A stretch of DNA of 21,987 nt, taken from the NCBI GenBank assembly GCA_900549705.1, contig URPI01000019.1:1-21987 (forward strand), written 5' to 3'. Positions 15,579 to 21,987 of the stretch are shown here, piece after piece. The stretch comes from an uncultured Eubacteriales bacterium. Its GTDB lineage: Bacteria > Bacillota > Clostridia > Oscillospirales > Oscillospiraceae. Both the position numbers and the translations under genes were made by a program. The notes under the pieces were generated by a model. That model saw only the letters and a program-made list of their open reading frames with translations. It was not told the origin of the DNA and made no database searches. Each line of letters begins with the position of its first letter. Position 1 is the first letter of the stretch.

Positions 15579-15622
15579 TGATACTATTTTCTGATTAAAA
15601 TCTTTGATTTTAATCAGAAAGG
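15579..15622 (+). repeat. Right copy of the 44-bp palindromic boundary element
   Basis: The tail TGATACTATTT is followed by a perfect 12-bp stem CTGATTAAAATC / GATTTTAATCAG with a 3-nt loop (15591-15617) and then AAAGG. It matches the reverse complement of 11-53 almost base for base. It lies just downstream of the last cluster gene and ends exactly where recognisable recombinase sequence begins. Confidence 0.8.
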
Positions 15623-16745
15623 ATCTGTCAGAAAAGGTCATCCGTGGCAGGACGGAGAATGCGCTGAAGTGCAAGTTCAACGGCGGCACGCTACCCATCG
15701 GATACATCATCGACGAGGAACAGCATTTTCAGATTGACCCGCTGACCGCTCCCTTTGTTCTGGATGTGTTCAAGAAATACGATAAGGGCGCGACCATGAA
15801 GGAGCTTCGGGACTGGCTGAATGAAAACGGTATCCGAAACAAGTTAGGGAAGCCTCTGAACTTCAACAGCATTCAGCACATGCTGAGCAACCGGCGTTAC
15901 ATCGGGGAATACAAATACCGGGACATCACTGTACCCGACGGAATCCCTGCCATCGTTCCAGAAGATTTGTTTGATCGGGTTCAGGAAAAGCTGGCACAAA
16001 ACAGAAAAGCCCCAGCCCGTCACAAAGCCGAGGACGATTACCTGCTGACCACCAAACTGTTCTGCGGCTACTGCGGTGCTTACCTCTGCGGTGAGAGCGG
16101 CAAAAGCCGGAACGGAACCGTTCACCACTACTACAAGTGCGTGTCCGTGAAAAAGAAGCGGACAGACTGCAAGAAAAAGCCTGTGCGAAAGCAATGGCTG
16201 GAAGATCTGGTAGTCAACGAAGTGATGAAGGTGGTCATGGACGACAAAGCCATTGAAGCCATCGTGTCCATGGTGATGGATTTGCAGGACAGAGAGAACA
16301 CCAGCCTTCCCCTGTACGAACAGCAGCTCCGGGAGGCGGAAACCGGCATCCAGAATCTTCTGAACGCCATCCAGCAGGGCATTCTCACCAAATCCACCAA
16401 GACCCGTTTGGAGGAATTGGAAGCTGCCAAGGAAGATTTGGAAATCAAGATCGCCAACGAAAAGATTGTGAGGCCCAGAATCAGCCCAGAGTTCGTCACC
16501 TTCTGGCTTCACAAATTCCGCAAGCTGGATGTGCGTCAGCAGCCCCATCGCAAAATGCTGATCGATGCCTTTGTAAATGCCATCTATCTGTACGATGATA
16601 AACTGGTTCTCACCTTCAACTACAAGGACGGCACCAGAACCATCGACTGGGATGATGTGAAAGAAGCCACCCAAAAAGCAGATACCGGTTCGGATTTGGA
16701 TTGCCGTGGTGCACCATTTTTTCTTTGGTTCTATGATAAAATGTT

Positions 16746-16770
16746 AGGGTCAGGCGATGAGCCTGACCCT
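16746..16770. terminator. Hairpin downstream of the recombinase remnant
   Basis: A perfect 10-bp stem AGGGTCAGGC / GCCTGACCCT with loop GATGA, followed by TTTCGC on the plus strand. It probably ends transcription from the recombinase side before the threonine aldolase promoter. Its left half shares TCAGGCGATG with the first ten bases of the window. Confidence 0.6.
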
Positions 16771-16803
16771 TTCGCTATAGAAAAAATAGACCCCCTTTTT
16801 AAT

Positions 16804-16832
16804 TTGACAAGATTCTCGGTTGGGGCTATAAT
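16804..16832 (+). promoter_or_regulatory. Consensus sigma-A promoter of the threonine aldolase operon
   Basis: A perfect TTGACA (16804-16809), a 17-bp spacer and a perfect TATAAT (16827-16832). A GAGGAG ribosome site follows at 16853-16858. It lies inside the open frame that runs on from the recombinase remnant, which shows that the tail of that frame is not native coding sequence. Confidence 0.9.
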
Positions 16833-16865
16833 GAGGGTACAATCAGTCAGTAGAGGAGCATTTCG

Positions 16866-17909
16866 ATGATTTATTTTAACAACGATTACAGCGAAGGCTG
16901 CCATGAAAAGGTGATGGAGCGGCTGCTTGCAACCAATATGGTGCAAACCCCCGGCTATGGCGAGGATGCGTATTGCGCTGCTGCCGCCGCCAAAATCAGG
17001 AAGAAATGTGGCCGGGAGGATGTTGCCGTCCATTTTTTGGTGGGCGGGACCCAAACCAATATGACTGTGATTGATGCCGCCCTGCGCCCCCACCAGGGAG
17101 CACTGGGAGCGGACACCGCTCACATCAATGTCCACGAGACCGGTGCCGTGGAAGCCACCGGCCACAAGGTGCTGTGGGTTCCCCATCACGATGGGAAAAT
17201 CACCGCCCAGCAGGTGGAGGACACCGTGCGGGAGCACTACGCCAGCGCCTCCTTTGAGCATACGGTGCAGCCGAAGCTGGTGTATATTTCCACCCCCACG
17301 GAGCTGGGAACACTGTATACGAAAGCAGAATTGGAATCACTCTCTGCTGTCTGCCGCGCCCGTGGACTTTACCTGTTTGTGGATGGTGCGCGGCTGGGCT
17401 ACGGTCTGGCAGCCCGGGGCAATGATGTGACCATGGAGGACCTGGCGAATCTCTGTGATGTGTTCTACATCGGCGGCACCAAGGTTGGTGCTCTCTTTGG
17501 CGAGGCGGTGGTTATCACAAACCCTGCGCTCCAGGAGGACTTCCGCTATCTCATCAAGCAGCACGGCGGAATGCTGGCCAAGGGGCGGCTGCTGGGTGTT
17601 CAGTTTGATGCCCTGATGGAAGACGACCTGTATGAAAAAATTGCAGCCCATGCAGACCGGCTGGCGGACAAGCTGCGCCATTGCCTGAAGGAGCTGGGTG
17701 TCCCCTTCCTGGTGGAGAACACCACCAATCAGCTGTTTCCCATTTTGCCCGACGGGGTGCTGGATGCCTTGGCGGAAGACTTTGCCTTTTCCGAACAGGA
17801 GCGGGTAGATGAAACCCACCGCGCCGTCCGCTTCTGCACCAGCTGGGCAACGAAAGAAGAAAGTGTGGATGCCCTGTGCATTCGTCTGCGGCAGTTGCTG
17901 GGGAGATAA
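16866..17909 (+). CDS. ltaE: Threonine aldolase-type PLP enzyme
   Basis: A 347-aa fold-type I PLP enzyme of the beta-eliminating lyase / low-specificity L-threonine aldolase family. It cleaves L-threonine or allo-threonine to glycine and acetaldehyde in the cytoplasm. The start MIYFNNDYSEGCHEKVMERL is typical. FLVGGTQTNMTVIDAAL is the cofactor phosphate region, FVDGARLGYG holds the cofactor-binding aspartate D173, and YIGGTKVGALFGEAVV carries the Schiff-base lysine K206. GAGGAG precedes the ATG at 7-nt spacing, with a consensus promoter upstream. The next gene starts two bases after its stop, so the two are co-transcribed. Stereospecificity cannot be told from sequence. Confidence 0.92.
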   Translation: MIYFNNDYSEGCHEKVMERLLATNMVQTPGYGEDAYCAAAAAKIRKKCGREDVAVHFLVGGTQTNMTVIDAALRPHQGALGADTAHINVHETGAVEATGHKVLWVPHHDGKITAQQVEDTVREHYASASFEHTVQPKLVYISTPTELGTLYTKAELESLSAVCRARGLYLFVDGARLGYGLAARGNDVTMEDLANLCDVFYIGGTKVGALFGEAVVITNPALQEDFRYLIKQHGGMLAKGRLLGVQFDALMEDDLYEKIAAHADRLADKLRHCLKELGVPFLVENTTNQLFPILPDGVLDALAEDFAFSEQERVDETHRAVRFCTSWATKEESVDALCIRLRQLLGR

Positions 17910-17911
17910 TC

Positions 17912-19483
17912 ATGAAATACGGAAAGCGCACCCTTGCAGCGCTGCTCCTATGTGCCACAATTGCTGCGATATTTCTCTGTGTGCAAAAGGAACAACTGCC
18001 AAATGACGTTCACTATGGCACGTTTAATGCAGTCAGTGGTGTGTGGAGCCAAAACACCCAGAAAAATGAGACAAGCTTTATCTGCACAATCCCGCAGCCC
18101 CAGGAAAAAGCAGAGCAGATTCTCTTCTTGCGCTCCAACTGGAAGCAATATCGGGTGCTGGTGGATGACCGGCTGATTTACGAAGTCAGCACCCCCCAGA
18201 GCGGTGCATACCATTTCATTCCGTTGCCTGCGGACGGTAAAATGCTAACCATTTGCTTTTCTTACGACAGTGCTGCTGCAGACATCTCCATCAGGCAGTC
18301 CAAAGTCGCCATTGGTGAAAAGGGAGCGGTGGTGTTTGCCATTTTGAAAGATAGCGGTTATGCTGTCCTATTTTTTATTATGGCGGTACTGTTGAGTCTG
18401 CTTTGCATCGTCACAGGCGTTTATATGCGCTCCGTGAAATCCATGGATACCTGCCGCATTTTAATGACGCTGGGTCTGTATATTTTCTGCGCCGGCTTTT
18501 GGGTGCTGACGGATTCCAGAATCTTACTGCTGGTCAGCCAAAAATCAGGTGTCATAGAGCTTTTATCTTTCCTGGCATTCTTTTCAATGCCCATCCCAAT
18601 GTTGTCCTTTGCTGCTCAGATACTAACGGGACACCATAAGTGTTTTACGGTGCTGAAGGGTATTTTTCTGGCGCTGCTGGGCTGTTATGTGGCGCAATAC
18701 CTTTGCGGAGCGATGCTGGTATTCCTGGTGTTGATTGCAGCGCATTTGCTGATGGCAGCAACCATTTCACTGACATTGTATTTTGGGCTTCAGGAGTTAA
18801 AACAGAAGAAGTGTCATAAGCTTCGCTGTTTTATGGTTGGCTACGCAATTTTTGCAATATTCAGTGTATTGGCGCTGGCCAGCTTTTATATGGATGGCAT
18901 CCTCACCTACTCCAAATGCTATATTCTTGGTATGCTGGGCTTCATTCTCGCGCTGGCGGAGACAGCATGGATTGCAGCCTGCGAGCAGATTCAGGAGAAT
19001 GCCAATGTGGCAACATATGCCCGAATGGCCTATACGGATATGATGACCGGTCTTGGCAACCGGGCTGCATTCCAGCGGGACAGCGCTGCGGATGCATCCT
19101 TTGGCGGGGCACTTGCCTATGTGATGATGGATGCCAATAATCTGAAAGTAATCAACGACTCCATGGGGCACCACCGGGGAGACGAATTGCTGCTTCAGAT
19201 TGCAGCCTGCCTGAAACGCGCCTTGGGGCAGAAGATGAGCGGCTACCGCCTGGGCGGCGACGAATTTGCGGTACGGCTGAAAGATGTCAGTCAGCTGGAG
19301 ACGGAAGCCTTTGCAGAAGCCCTGCGGCGGGAAATTGCGGCGGCAGATGCCCAAAATGAACTGACCATTTCTGCCGCCATTGGCTATGCCTGGACAGATT
19401 GCAATCCCAAAGACCCAGGGGCGCTGCTGCACCAGGCAGACAATGCCATGTATGAAATCAAGAAACAGATGAAAAAACAATAA
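17912..19483 (+). CDS. Membrane-bound GGDEF diguanylate cyclase
   Basis: A 523-aa sensor-type enzyme that should make cyclic di-GMP. A first membrane helix (about 7-23) leads to an extracytoplasmic domain of roughly 120 residues. Six or seven further helices follow (about 148-170, 183-200, 215-238, 248-290, 308-325, 335-356). This layout resembles 7TMR-DISM sensors. The C-terminal GGDEF domain has YTDMMTGLGNR (374-384), MMDANNLKVINDSMGH and an intact GGDEF at 448-452, so it is probably active. The RxxD inhibitory site expected five residues before GGDEF is replaced by GQKM, so product feedback may be lost. I chose the ATG at 17912 because a hydrophobic signal anchor follows directly; an in-frame ATG at 17876 lies inside the aldolase gene. 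Confidence 0.9.
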   Translation: MKYGKRTLAALLLCATIAAIFLCVQKEQLPNDVHYGTFNAVSGVWSQNTQKNETSFICTIPQPQEKAEQILFLRSNWKQYRVLVDDRLIYEVSTPQSGAYHFIPLPADGKMLTICFSYDSAAADISIRQSKVAIGEKGAVVFAILKDSGYAVLFFIMAVLLSLLCIVTGVYMRSVKSMDTCRILMTLGLYIFCAGFWVLTDSRILLLVSQKSGVIELLSFLAFFSMPIPMLSFAAQILTGHHKCFTVLKGIFLALLGCYVAQYLCGAMLVFLVLIAAHLLMAATISLTLYFGLQELKQKKCHKLRCFMVGYAIFAIFSVLALASFYMDGILTYSKCYILGMLGFILALAETAWIAACEQIQENANVATYARMAYTDMMTGLGNRAAFQRDSAADASFGGALAYVMMDANNLKVINDSMGHHRGDELLLQIAACLKRALGQKMSGYRLGGDEFAVRLKDVSQLETEAFAEALRREIAAADAQNELTISAAIGYAWTDCNPKDPGALLHQADNAMYEIKKQMKKQ

Positions 19484-19488
19484 AAAAG

Positions 19489-19523
19489 AGGCTGCATCCC
19501 GGAATGGTTCTGGGATGCAGCCT
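19489..19523. terminator. Bidirectional terminator
   Basis: A 12-bp stem AGGCTGCATCCC / GGGATGCAGCCT between the convergent cyclase gene and Rrf2 gene. It is flanked by A-rich sequence on the left and TTTGTTATTT on the right, so it can end transcripts from both sides. The minus-strand direction has the longer T-run. Confidence 0.85.
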
Positions 19524-19526
19524 TTG

Positions 19527-19928
19527 TTATTTCATCAAATCCGCGATGGTCACGCTATCCAGGTATTCGTTTACCCGGCGGTTCAGCTCCCGCCACATGG
19601 GCAGCGTCCGGCAGTCAGCGGTGCGCTTGCAGTCCGGCGCATCGCATTCCAGGCAGGCAACGGGAGCCAAATCCCCCTCGGTCAGCCGCAGAATGTCGCT
19701 GATGCGGTACGCTTCCGGCTTCCGGGTCAGGCGGTAGCCGCCCCCCTTGCCATGGATGCCCTCAATCATTTTTGCGGCAACCAGAATTGGGAGAATCCGC
19801 TCCAGATATTTCAGGCTGATGTCCTGGCGGCAAGCCACCTCTTTCATGGGGGTATATGTGCCGTCATCATGCTCGGCAAGGTCAATCATCACGCGCAGCG
19901 CATACCGGCCACGGGAGGAAATCAGCAT
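19527..19928 (-). CDS. iscR: Rrf2/IscR-family regulator
   Basis: A 133-aa winged-helix regulator. It starts MLISSRGRYALRVMIDLAEH, and the recognition helix region is ISLKYLERILPILVAAKMIEGIHGKGGGYRLTRKP. Cysteines C92, C95, C100 and C106 (ACLECDAPDCKRTADC) are in the usual Rrf2 cluster-ligand region, so it probably binds an Fe-S cluster and reports cluster status. It is the last gene of the iscS-iscU series, 21 bp after iscU. In many Firmicutes the regulator comes first, so the order here is less common. GGGAGGGC precedes the ATG. Its likely target is the inverted repeat over the iscS promoter (inference). Confidence 0.9.
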   Translation of the reverse strand: MLISSRGRYALRVMIDLAEHDDGTYTPMKEVACRQDISLKYLERILPILVAAKMIEGIHGKGGGYRLTRKPEAYRISDILRLTEGDLAPVACLECDAPDCKRTADCRTLPMWRELNRRVNEYLDSVTIADLMK

Positions 19929-19949
19929 ACTATGCCCTCCCTTGGCGCT

Positions 19950-20384
19950 TTACTCCACATGGCAGTGTGCGCAGCTCTCGCAGTCCGGGAACTGGCTGTG
20001 GTCATATTCGATGCCGTTGCGGTCATAGTAGTCCTTCAGTGCCTTCTTGATTGCCTCCTCAGCCAGCACAGAGCAGTGCAGCTTGTGGGCGGGCAAACCA
20101 TCCAGCGCCTCGGTCACAGCCTTGTTGGTCAGCTTCATTGCCTCAGAGACGGGTTTCCCCTTAATCATCTCGGTGGCCATGGAGCTGGAGGCAATGGCGC
20201 TGCCGCAGCCGAAGGTCTCGAACTTCACGTCAGAAATGGTATCGTTGTCAATTTTCAGATAGATTTTCATGATGTCGCCGCAGACGGGATTGCCAACCTC
20301 GCCCACGCCGTCCGCATTTTCAATCACGCCCACATTGCGGGGATTGCGGAAATGATCCATTACTTTTTCACTGTACAGAGCCAT
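19950..20384 (-). CDS. iscU: Fe-S cluster assembly scaffold IscU/NifU-like
   Basis: A 144-aa scaffold on which Fe-S clusters are assembled before transfer to apo-proteins. It starts MALYSEKVMDHFRNPRNVGVIENADGVGEVGNPVCGD. The three conserved cluster cysteines are C35, C60 (FGCGSAIASSS) and C104 (KLHCSVLAEEAI), with D37 beside the first. The C-terminal tail DCESCAHCHVE holds three more cysteines, common in clostridial homologues. I chose the ATG at 20384, not the in-frame ATG at 20414. The latter lies inside iscS, and AAGGAGAA sits 7 nt before 20384 and overlaps the iscS stop. Confidence 0.95.
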   Translation of the reverse strand: MALYSEKVMDHFRNPRNVGVIENADGVGEVGNPVCGDIMKIYLKIDNDTISDVKFETFGCGSAIASSSMATEMIKGKPVSEAMKLTNKAVTEALDGLPAHKLHCSVLAEEAIKKALKDYYDRNGIEYDHSQFPDCESCAHCHVE

Positions 20385-20397
20385 AACTAATTTCTCC

Positions 20398-21588
20398 TTA
20401 TTCTGCAAATACATGGGGGCGCTTGCCGCTTACAAGGTCGCGCCAGAAGGGGGACATATTCCGAAGGTAGGCAACCACATCGCTGACGGCCTCAATAATA
20501 TAGTCTACATCGGCCTCGGTGGCATCATCGCCCAGGGACAACCGCAGCGAGCCATGGGCAACCTCGTGGGGGCGGCCAATGGCCAGCAGCACATGGCTGG
20601 GGTCAAGACTGCCGGAGGTGCAGGCGGAGCCGGAGGAGGCGCAGATCCCCTTGTCGTCCAGCAGCAGCAGCAGTGCCTCCCCCTCGATGCCCTCGAAGCA
20701 GAAGTTCACCGTAGCGGGAACGCGGTGCTCCCGGTCGCCGTTCAGCTCACCGTAGGGAATTTTATCCAGGCCGGCAATCAGCCTGTCCCGCAGGGGAATG
20801 AGCTTCGCAGCATAACCATCCAAATTGGCAGTTGCCTGCTCCAGTGCCGCCGCCATGCCCACGATAGCGGGCAGGTTCTCGGTGCCGGCGCGCTTGCCGC
20901 GCTCCTGTGCGCCGCCGTTAATGAGGCTGCTGAGCATCACGCCCCGCTTGGCATACAGCACGCCGATGCCCTTGGGGCCATGGAACTTGTGGGCGGAAAG
21001 GGAGAGCATATCAATGTTCTGCTCAGCCACGTTCACCTTGATGTGACCCACAGCCTGGACGGCATCGGTGTGGAACAAAACGCCCTTTTCCCGGCACACA
21101 GCGCCAATTTCCGCAATGGGCTGAATCGTGCCGATTTCATTGTTGGCGAACATCACAGTCACCAGGCAGGTGTCATCCCGAATGGCATCCCGCACCTGCT
21201 GAGCAGTGACAATGCCGTTTTTGTGTACATCCAGCAGGGTGATTTCAAAGCCCTGCGCTCTGAGCTTGTCCAGGGTGTGCAGCACGGCGTGATGCTCAAA
21301 GGCGGTGGAGATGATGTGCTTCTTTCCCTTTTTTGCACCCAGGGCAGCGGCGGAGAAGATGGCCTGGTTATCGGCCTCGCTGCCGCCGGAGGTGAAGGTG
21401 ATTTCCCGGGCGGTACAGCCCAGGCACTTGGCAATCCGCTCCCTGGCATCGTCCAAGATTTCCCTTGCCTGCTGGCCGTAGGCATACAGGCTGGAGGGAT
21501 TGCCGTAATTTTCGGTCATGCACTTGGTCATGGCCTCGATGGCTGCCGGACACATTTGGGTAGTGGCAGCATTATCTGCATATATCAT
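20398..21588 (-). CDS. iscS: Cysteine desulfurase NifS/IscS
   Basis: A 396-aa PLP enzyme that takes sulfur from L-cysteine as a persulfide and passes it to the IscU scaffold. MIYADNAATTQMCPAAIEAM opens the protein. FTSGGSEADNQAI binds cofactor phosphate, EHHAVLH holds the stacking histidine near H100, SLSAHKFHGPKG carries the PLP lysine K201, and SSGSACTSGSLDPSHVL has the catalytic cysteine C323. I chose the ATG at 21588 because AGGAG precedes it and the family starts here. An upstream in-frame TTG at 21654 would add 22 residues unlike the family. First gene of the iscS-iscU-iscR operon. Confidence 0.95.
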   Translation of the reverse strand: MIYADNAATTQMCPAAIEAMTKCMTENYGNPSSLYAYGQQAREILDDARERIAKCLGCTAREITFTSGGSEADNQAIFSAAALGAKKGKKHIISTAFEHHAVLHTLDKLRAQGFEITLLDVHKNGIVTAQQVRDAIRDDTCLVTVMFANNEIGTIQPIAEIGAVCREKGVLFHTDAVQAVGHIKVNVAEQNIDMLSLSAHKFHGPKGIGVLYAKRGVMLSSLINGGAQERGKRAGTENLPAIVGMAAALEQATANLDGYAAKLIPLRDRLIAGLDKIPYGELNGDREHRVPATVNFCFEGIEGEALLLLLDDKGICASSGSACTSGSLDPSHVLLAIGRPHEVAHGSLRLSLGDDATEADVDYIIEAVSDVVAYLRNMSPFWRDLVSGKRPHVFAE

Positions 21589-21662
21589 AAGGGGGTCTCC
21601 TTTTCTATAATCTGCGGTACTGGAATAAGCACCCTGCGGGCATTTTTCTGCCAACCGTTTCA

Positions 21663-21695
21663 GTAGGTAAATATGTTATACCACAATTTACCTAC
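21663..21695. promoter_or_regulatory. Inverted repeat over the iscS promoter, probable Rrf2/IscR operator
   Basis: Perfect 10-bp arms GTAGGTAAAT and ATTTACCTAC separated by 13 bp. The repeat covers the -10 box and most of the spacer, a position for a repressor. A third half-site ATTTACC occurs at 21710-21716, beyond the -35 box. Binding by the operon's own Rrf2 protein is inference. Confidence 0.6.
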
Positions 21696-21703
21696 CGTGT
21701 CAA
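21675..21703 (-). promoter_or_regulatory. Sigma-A promoter of the isc operon
   Basis: On the minus strand TTGACA (21703-21698), a 17-bp spacer and TATAAC (21680-21675). It is the only strong promoter seen for iscS-iscU-iscR, about 90 bp before the iscS ATG. Confidence 0.8.
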
Positions 21704-21987
21704 GGGGTTATTTACCACAAACATTCGGGAGTCTGGTTTCCAAGGTCATTTGCGGGTGAAAAGTAGCGGCTAAACAAGATAAATACAACTACCTTTTCGG
21801 AAATGTGTTCTCGCTGTTCATTTCCCCAATTTTAGTGTATATTCATACATTTCTTAATTTTTCGAGCAATTTGAGCAACTGTATCTTGGATTTTGCCTAC
21901 TAAATATTGAGAAAATTCAAGCTGAGAATTGAAAAAAGGCTATCCCTTTATTGAGACAGCCTTTTGAATTTAATTTGACTTATCTAT
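21704..21987. other. AT-rich gene-free right end
   Basis: No gene with a start, ribosome site and family resemblance is visible. The composition is clearly more AT-rich than the rest of the window. A short minus-strand frame ending at 21832 (QLEFSQYLVGKIQDTVAQIARKIKKC) has no start codon near its beginning and could be a gene remnant. Confidence 0.6.
21934..21965 (-). terminator. Terminator-like hairpin at the right edge
   Basis: Arms AAAAGGCT and AGCCTTTT with a 16-nt loop. Read on the minus strand the stem is followed by a run of T, so it probably ends a transcript entering from the right, outside the window. Confidence 0.6.

Larger units (their letters stand above)
11..15622. other. Candidate catabolic cassette bounded by inverted palindromic elements
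   Basis: The entire transporter-glycosidase locus, with both divergent transcripts, lies between two inverted copies of the same element. The right copy abuts a recombinase gene missing its N-terminal domain. No transposase or integrase lies inside, so any movement would have needed an enzyme supplied elsewhere. I see no clear target-site duplication. Independent insertion of a repeated extragenic element after each operon remains an alternative. Confidence 0.35.
15622..16869 (+). pseudogene. Large serine recombinase lacking its catalytic domain
   Basis: Recognisable sequence starts at DLSEKVIRGRTENALKCKF, the linker after the resolvase-type catalytic domain. The nucleophilic serine domain of about 140 residues is absent. 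What remains is the recombinase domain (GGTLPIGYIID, FQIDPLTAPFVLDVF, NSIQHMLSNRRYIGEYKY), a zinc ribbon (CGYC, then YYKC and DC), a coiled-coil stretch (QQLREAETGIQNLLNAIQQGILTKSTKTRLEELEAAKEDLEIKIANE) and the C-terminal YLYDDKLVLTFNYKDG segment. The open frame continues to 16869, but its last 40 or so codons contain a hairpin and the next gene's promoter, so the native end is probably near 16725-16745. It cannot catalyse strand exchange. It is most likely the scar of an integrative element. Confidence 0.88.

Noticed and set aside
20413..21666. Plus-strand open frame opposite iscS
   Set aside because: Antisense shadow; iscS has the PLP lysine and catalytic cysteine in the expected places.
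21832..21930. Short minus-strand frame QLEFSQYLVGKIQDTVAQIARKIKKC
   Set aside because: No start codon or ribosome site, and an in-frame stop lies just upstream next to a terminator hairpin. It could be a gene relic but is too short to assign.
1..21987. CRISPR arrays, tRNA or rRNA genes, phage or toxin-antitoxin genes
   Set aside because: No regularly spaced direct repeats, cloverleaf sequences or matching gene families were seen on either strand.

Overview
The window looks like chromosomal DNA of a gut-type Clostridia (Oscillospirales-like Firmicutes). I infer this from strong AGGAGG ribosome sites, consensus sigma-A promoters, a LacI-controlled oligosaccharide ABC cluster, an iscS-iscU-Rrf2 operon and a large serine recombinase scar. 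I could not check taxonomy with a search.

Positions 1-15622 hold a self-contained beta-glucan/beta-mannan oligosaccharide utilisation locus built around one divergent promoter region at about 11822-12025. Leftward run lacI, a family-5 solute-binding protein, two permeases, two ATPases, a GH3 beta-glucosidase, a broken GH94 phosphorylase and a GH1 beta-glucosidase. Rightward run a GH2 beta-mannosidase, an SGNH esterase and a small NTF2/SnoaL-like gene interrupted by an amber codon. Both promoters carry a related LacI-type operator. Several gene junctions hold strong hairpins that could set different expression levels along one transcript. The likely physiology is uptake of unphosphorylated cello-/manno-oligosaccharides, deacetylation, and cytoplasmic hydrolysis to monosaccharides.

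The locus is bracketed by two inverted copies of one roughly 44-bp palindromic element (11-53 and 15579-15622). The right copy abuts a large serine recombinase that has lost its catalytic domain (15622 onward). This suggests that the whole catabolic cluster was inserted as a cassette into, or recombined next to, an older integrative element. It is the most unusual feature of the window. Inside the cassette, the GH94 gene carries an internal deletion and a homopolymer frameshift, and the NTF2-like gene carries one nonsense codon, so it is decaying at two places.

Positions 16804-21987 look like ordinary chromosome. A perfect-consensus promoter drives a threonine aldolase and a membrane GGDEF diguanylate cyclase. 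A bidirectional terminator follows. Then, on the minus strand, comes an Fe-S assembly operon (iscS, iscU, Rrf2 regulator) whose promoter is overlapped by a perfect 10+10 bp inverted repeat. The last 270 bases are AT-rich, with no gene I can support, and contain a terminator-like hairpin.
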